Of a stretch of 10,432 bases of DNA, positions 7,061-10,432 are shown one piece after another. Location of the stretch: assembly GCA_003024985.2 (NCBI GenBank), contig PXIH01S0001007.1. The stretch is one strand, 5' to 3'. Origin of the DNA: Euperipatoides rowelli (Eukaryota; Onychophora; Udeonychophora; Euonychophora; Peripatopsidae). How positions within the stretch are numbered: the stretch's first letter is position 1; every line of letters begins with the position of its first letter. A program made the position numbers and the translations under genes. The notes under the pieces are model-generated. The model saw only the letters and a program-made list of their open reading frames with translations, had not been told where the DNA came from and did not search any database.

Positions 7061-8404
7061 ACCTATCGTATATATTAAATAAACTTGCTATTAAACAAAC
7101 AATACATATGTGCTCATAGTTGAGTCATTGGTTGGCAAACTTTTGGAAGGTATGTAAATTAACCATAATTTATTTGGAAATGTGTTTGACCTATATTAGA
7201 CGACCAACAGGTCGATTCTGATCGACCGGTCAATCGCGCAGCTATTTTCGGTCAATCCCAAGGACATTCACAATTGCAATATTTTCAATTTACAATAAAT
7301 ATTAATTATTGAATAATTCAAAGCAAGAATATATACAGTATATTTAGAATGAATATTTAAATAAACATTTTACTATATTTTGAAAAAAATTGAATTTAAC
7401 TAAATTAGTGGCAGTTGTACCAAATTTTACAAAATAAAGCCATTTGTAGTCTAGTTTGTTTGTCTTCTCTCTGCACTTTCTAAGAAACTTCCAGTTTTGA
7501 TCATTCTGCTAAACAAGATGAATAACTGCAATCACACTAACAAATCTGAATGCAATCATCCATCCATGAAGGCATGCATGGATTTTTGCATTTTTGTTCA
7601 AGTAATTTTCAAGTTTTTTTACCTTCGGTCTTTCATTTTAAAAATTGAAACAGATTAACTGTGTATTCAGTTTTTTACTCTCATTTATATTACATCCTAG
7701 AAATGAATACAAACAACGTAAAAAAGGAGATATTTGTATGCTGAAATTATTAAACTATTAAAGTTATTAATTTGCAACAAAAGAAAAGAATTAAAAGCAA
7801 TTTTGTTATTAAATACATTATGTTTATTCTTAATGTTAGTTATTTTAAAAACTGGATTGTAAAAAAAAAGAAAACATAAACACTTGTATTATTGCTGAAA
7901 TAGCCTTAAAAAAAACCTTTCATAAGGCTGGCCATAGACACACACTTGTTTAACTGCGCAATATTAACTGCCCAAGTATATTGTTGCATTTAAGAGACTT
8001 GTGCAGGTCATCCCCTAGTTAACCCACGACTGCACAAAAGCACTACTATTTTGTTTTAAGGGTAAACAATACTAAAATTTAAAAGTTATAATGAAAACAA
8101 CATTAGTAAATGTTATAACAAACACTCGAATTTAACTTATTTTTTTGACTAAAATCTTCATGAACTTTAGGGTGAGGAAAAACTAATTTTAAAAAAAAGT
8201 TAACTGACTTTACTGTCCCTAGGATTTTCAAAGAATCTTCAAAAAGAAAAATTAAGATAAACTTTATTAATTTAGATTAAAATTGAATTGGTAATTATTA
8301 TTAACACTTCCCTTTCCACAAATTATAGGATACCATTAAGTATATGACATCATCCAATAAATTTGGAGTTTACCCAAAAGCTTATATTTTTTATCTATAT
8401 TATA
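7061..8404. other. Intronic AT-rich sequence with a hAT-like end relic
   Basis: Mostly low-complexity sequence. It holds the hAT-like end at 7126-7260, a small palindrome ATCCATG-AAGGCAT-GCATGGAT near 7563-7583, and an inverted pair TTGTGCAG (7999-8006) / CTGCACAA (8030-8037). No gene or exon was recognised. Confidence 0.55.
7126..7260. mobile_element. hAT-like terminal relic
   Basis: CATTGGTTGGCAAACTTTTG resembles the CAGTGGTTGGCAAACTTTT type of hAT terminus. It is followed about 70 bp inside by repeated GGTCGAT/GATCGACC/GGTCAATC words, which occur subterminally in some hAT families. No matching right end and no copy of the preceding AGTTGAGT were found downstream, so the element is truncated or too diverged to delimit. 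The right limit is arbitrary. Confidence 0.4.
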
Positions 8405-8412
8405 CCCTATAA

Positions 8413-8848
8413 CAGGGGTTCCCAACATTTTTGTACCCTAGAGCACATTCTAAAATACCGGTAGGGCGGCGGCCACCATCTATATTTTCTGTAATGACAA
8501 AAATATATGCTTAGATGTCAAAAACGCGGTAGAATGTGGATTGTATCGCCTGTATTTAGACAATTCTCTAACTATCCCCAACACTAATCAATTTGGCCTC
8601 CTGCGTGCATTGCACTCAAGTTCGTCCCCGTTAACTTGGCACAAAAGGTGGAATTAAAGAAGTCGATTTACAAGAAAACAACTGCCTAAAATTGGTTACC
8701 TAACCAACTCACAATGTAAATCAATGGGACCCGGGTGCCGACAAGTTAATGTGGACAAGCTTTCATTTCGTGGTCGAACAGCGGCGGACACACACAAATT
8801 GGACGACAAACGCCATGGTGCCCACAGAGACAGGGTTGGGAAACCCTA
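8413..8848. mobile_element. hAT-type MITE, 436 bp, with exact 8-bp target duplication
   Basis: The left end is CAGGGGTTCCCAAC; the right end, read inward, is TAGGGTTTCCCAAC. The 8-bp sequence CCCTATAA flanks it exactly at 8405-8412 and 8849-8856. The CAGGGGTTCCCAAC terminus is a well-known hAT (Charlie/Ac-like) end type found across animals. The interior is more GC-rich than the surroundings (GGCGGCGGCCACC near 8464, GCGGCGGACAC near 8780) and has no transposase frame. It contains a nested hairpin at 8624-8756. An open frame on the minus strand from 9164 to 8763 merely runs across the element's right end and is not a gene. Confidence 0.9.
8624..8756. repeat. Nested hairpin inside the hAT MITE
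   Basis: GTCCCCGTTAACTTGGCAC (8624-8642) pairs with GTGCCGACAAGTTAATGTGG and the following AC (8735-8756). The pairing resumes further in, with GATTTACAA against AATGTAAATC and a GGTTACCTAACC core. The result is an imperfect stem of about 133 bp in total, centred on the element's interior. Confidence 0.75.
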
Positions 8849-8856
8849 CCCTATAA

Positions 8857-9260
8857 TAATGTTCTGACAAACTCAAGTCCAATGATGGGTAAAATTTGCA
8901 ACAATATAGAACATTTTTAATACTGTTACTGCAAAACACTAGTAGAACCAGTCGACAAATGCTATTTGAAAAAGATTTGATTTTAAAAACGTAATCGTAT
9001 TCCAAGTCAACACATTTATCCAAAGTCATCCAACAATTTAGAGAAATGTACAAGTAAAAAAATAAAATACATACAAAAAAAAAAGGATATTTACAATATT
9101 TTAACTCCACCAAATATCTGATATATAATATACTGTACCTGTATATAGTATATATTTGAATCAATAATCAATGAATCTATCTATACTTATTTGTTAGCCT
9201 TAAAAACATCGGGAAATTTACATTCATTTGGTTTTTAGATTACTACTGCTTCACTGATAT
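8857..9260. other. Intronic sequence without recognised genes
   Basis: AT-rich stretch between the hAT MITE and exon A. TA-rich palindromic sequence (ATATACTGTACCTGTATATAG) lies near 9129-9148. No exon or RNA gene was seen. The donor of exon A occupies its right edge. Confidence 0.55.
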
Positions 9261-9265
9261 CTTAC

Positions 9266-9320
9266 CAAGACCATGTGACCAGTGGAAATGTCCATGTTGG
9301 AGACAGCTGGCTCTTCGCTC
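9266..9320 (-). CDS. PTPRN: IA-2/PTPRN-family receptor PTP, internal exon A (juxtamembrane to start of PTP domain)
   Basis: First exon of the gene visible here, 55 nt. The acceptor is TTTGTTTCAG just above 9320 and the donor is GTAAG at 9265-9261. One base (G) completes a codon from the upstream exon, and 18 full codons follow, ending in phase 0. The peptide reads SEEPAVSNMDISTGHMVL. This matches the segment of IA-2 family proteins just before the PTP domain, where vertebrate IA-2 has a Cys-Glu-Glu-Pro and an NMDISTGHM stretch. The split codon is compatible with the Trp that precedes this segment in the vertebrate protein. IA-2 proteins are type I membrane proteins of dense-core secretory vesicles, with this part in the cytosol. 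They lack phosphatase activity and act in vesicle content and secretion. The upstream exon is not found between 9321 and 10432. The family call rests on recognising the peptide; PTPRN versus PTPRN2 is not meaningful if this is an invertebrate with one copy. Confidence 0.9.
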
Positions 9321-9469
9321 CTGAAACAAATAAAACAACTACAGCACTAGTACTACAAATGAACAGAGTACTATTTTAAAATATAACATTAAAATTATAC
9401 AATTAGAAAAAAAGAACCCAAATTTACTCATTAGTGTGATGTATTGAACAAGTTAGAATTGAACTGTAA
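9321..9469. other. Intronic spacer upstream of exon A
   Basis: Contains the TTTGTTTCAG acceptor of exon A (minus strand) at its left edge and otherwise plain AT-rich sequence. Confidence 0.6.
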
Positions 9470-9553
9470 GGGGTCGTTCACATATTATATAACACTCAAG
9501 GGGGTGGGGGCTGTTTTAATTTTGGTATAAAGGGGAGGGGGTATCTAGAAATG
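9470..9553. mobile_element. One end of a GGGGTCGTTCAC-type repeat
   Basis: GGGGTCGTTCACATATTATA, then ACACTCAAGGGGGTGGGGG, then GGGGAGGGGGTATCTAGAAAT. This order matches a very widespread invertebrate MITE-like repeat whose ends read GGGTCGTCCATAAATTACGT and which has two G-rich blocks. The opposite end (ACGACCCC) is not found downstream, so only one half is left. The family identification is from memory of the motif order. Confidence 0.5.
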
Positions 9554-9554
9554 T

Positions 9555-9893
9555 TTGTTAAATGACAAACATACAAAATTGTTTGTTCTTCTGAGCCTAA
9601 AACTGGATAACATTCCATTGCCAGTATCAATGAAAACCTTCAAATTGCTGTCATATGACTTTGCTTGTCCTTGCATTCAAGCTGAGATTGCTGTTCCAGC
9701 TGAGATCGCTGCTGTCCAGAATGTGGACTCTACCATGCTTCAAAGAGATGTGTATGTTAAAAGCAAGGAAATTGTTGTAGTCAAGTGTCAGCCAGTTCAA
9801 ATAGTGGTTAGAAGTCTGACTGATGTGTGTCTGCAAGAAATAGCTGATGGACACCACTTACAGTATGTTCCCGTTGCTAAACACACAAATTAG
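9555..9893 (+). CDS. Unrecognised 112-codon ORF, possible last exon or retrocopy fragment
   Basis: I do not recognise this protein. The frame runs from ATG at 9555 to TAG at 9891-9893. From about 9655 to 9890 the DNA is visibly less AT-rich than its surroundings and the peptide looks protein-like, without homopolymers: CPCIQAEIAVPAEIAAVQNV, then DSTMLQRDVYVKSKEIVVVK, then a Val-rich stretch and LQEIADGHHLQYVP. The beginning (9555-9600) is AT-rich and may not belong. A pyrimidine-rich TTGCTTGTCCTTGCATTCAAG ending at 9681 could be a splice acceptor, which would make 9682-9893 a terminal exon. AATAAA at 9987-9992, about 95 bases after the stop, could serve as poly(A) signal. It lies on the strand opposite the IA-2 gene. 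Alternatives are a fragment of a host gene carried by a transposon, or a chance ORF. No membrane segment or known motif is visible. Confidence 0.3.
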   Translation: MLNDKHTKLFVLLSLKLDNIPLPVSMKTFKLLSYDFACPCIQAEIAVPAEIAAVQNVDSTMLQRDVYVKSKEIVVVKCQPVQIVVRSLTDVCLQEIADGHHLQYVPVAKHTN

Positions 9894-10154
9894 AATGTAC
9901 CTATTCCACTTGTGAATGATTTAGTTGGTTAATCCCTGGACTGCAGGAGATTAAATTTACAAGATTGTATATTATTATTTATAGTAAATAAACATTAAAT
10001 CAAACATTTAGGATATGATTTATGTTTTCTTTTGTATTTTATTTATAAACTAAGTATTGCTAATACCATGAAATTTTTTTAAATTATTACTACTATTTTT
10101 TTTTTGTATGAGGTGTAATCCTATATTTATTTGGTCAGAATCCGTTAGCTCCCC
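9894..10154. other. AT-rich sequence without recognised genes
   Basis: Possible 3' flank of the preceding ORF. Beyond T runs near 10074-10080 and 10097-10105 nothing was recognised. Confidence 0.5.
9987..9992 (+). promoter_or_regulatory. Candidate poly(A) signal AATAAA downstream of the 9555 ORF
   Basis: AATAAA about 95 bases after the ORF stop, followed within 30-60 bases by T-rich sequence. This hexamer is frequent by chance in such AT-rich DNA, so it only gains meaning if the ORF is transcribed. Confidence 0.2.
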
Positions 10155-10432
10155 CAGTGGTGGATCTAGACATTTATTTTGGTGGGGCAAAGTTGGCTTC
10201 TGACGCCCCCCAATTTCTGTGTTTTTCCAAACAAAATATTTTGATAAGCTTTTTTTTTTTAAGTTGTATGGACGTTTTGTATTTAAAATGTAAATAATTT
10301 GAGAACCCTTTTTTTTTGTATGACATTTTGATAGCCTTTATATACTGTATAATTTTCTAACTTCAAGACCCATTTTGCTGCCCCCCTGACATAGTAACCG
10401 GGGTATTTGCCCCCTTTTGCCCCCCCCCCCTA
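10155..10432. mobile_element. Left part of a CAGTGGTGGATCTAGA-type element, cut by window edge
   Basis: CAGTGGTGGATCTAGAC followed by a GGTGGGGCAAAG block, then ACGCCCCCC. Near the right edge come CTGCCCCCCTGAC and TTGCCCCCTTTTGCCCCC. CAGTGGCGGATCCAG plus G-rich and then C-rich blocks is a common terminus of hAT-like MITEs. The C-rich end just before 10432 suggests the opposite inverted end begins there and continues beyond. No target duplication can be checked because the right end is missing. Confidence 0.5.

Larger units (their letters stand above)
5781..9265 (-). other. Intron A-B of the IA-2 gene (3485 bp), enlarged by transposons
   Basis: Minus-strand phase-0 intron with donor GTAAGATATC and acceptor TTATTTGTTTGAAG. 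It contains the MITE at 6309-6607, the repeat pair at 6691-6891, the hAT-like end at 7126-7260 and the hAT MITE at 8413-8848. No extra coding exon of the gene was recognised inside it. Confidence 0.88.

Noticed and set aside
8763-9164. 133-codon minus-strand ORF
   Set aside because: It crosses from AT-rich intron into the right end of the hAT MITE, is rich in Tyr, Phe, Ile and Leu as expected from AT-rich DNA, and matches no family I know.
9651-9857. 68-codon minus-strand ORF considered as an upstream IA-2 exon
   Set aside because: It has no resemblance to the juxtamembrane part of IA-2 and lacks fitting splice borders. It is the shadow of the plus-strand ORF.
1-10432. CRISPR arrays, prokaryotic operons, tRNA or rRNA genes
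   Set aside because: No regularly spaced identical repeats, no promoter-RBS-ORF arrangement and no tRNA-like GGTTCGAATCC motif with cloverleaf arms were seen. The spliced gene marks the DNA as eukaryotic.

Overview
This is an animal nuclear genomic window: AT-rich (roughly 70% by eye), intron-dominated and full of mononucleotide runs and DNA-transposon relics. It has no operons, Shine-Dalgarno-like gene starts or long intact ORFs. The one clearly recognisable host gene lies on the minus strand. It is a receptor-type protein tyrosine phosphatase of the IA-2 / PTPRN family, a catalytically dead PTP of neuroendocrine dense-core vesicles. Four consecutive internal exons are present: 9266-9320, 5633-5780, 2130-2203 and 1965-2042. 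All have canonical AG/GT borders and compatible phases. Together they encode 118 contiguous residues, from just before the PTP domain to the conserved DFWQ motif. Earlier exons (signal peptide, luminal and transmembrane parts) lie beyond 10432. Later exons (the WPD-loop and P-loop region) lie below position 1. The species cannot be fixed. The IA-2 family points to a metazoan, and the repeat content (mariner, hAT, pogo-like, a widespread GGGGTCGT-type MITE) suits a bilaterian invertebrate.

Layout along the plus strand. 1-1300: AT-rich intronic sequence with a C17 run and small palindromes. 1308-1779: a decayed mariner transposase fragment on the plus strand. 1965-2203: two IA-2 exons separated by an 87-bp intron. 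2543-3547: a 1005-bp foldback element with terminal inverted repeats of about 340 bp and an 8-bp target duplication AGTTTAAG, sitting in intron 2. 4019-4076: an (ATT)n microsatellite. 4850-5359: a 434-bp hAT-type MITE with an exact 8-bp duplication, inserted into an older pogo/Tigger-like end. 5633-5780: the IA-2 exon that opens the PTP domain. 6309-6607: a 299-bp MITE with CCCCAAAT-type ends. 6691-6891: two degenerate repeat units. 7126-7260: a hAT-like end relic. 8413-8848: a 436-bp hAT-type MITE with exact duplications and an internal hairpin. 9266-9320: the first IA-2 exon here. 9470-9553: one end of a GGGGTCGT-type repeat. 9555-9893: an unrecognised plus-strand 112-codon ORF followed by a poly(A) signal. 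10155-10432: the left end of another CAGTGG-type element cut by the window edge.

The window is therefore a slice of a conserved vesicle-phosphatase gene whose two large introns (3485 and 3429 bp) have been enlarged by several families of non-autonomous DNA transposons. I see no prokaryote-style defence system, CRISPR array or operon. The most noteworthy items are the foldback element with its nested alternative hairpins, the two near-equal-length hAT MITEs with perfect target duplications, and the unexplained ORF near 9.6-9.9 kb.
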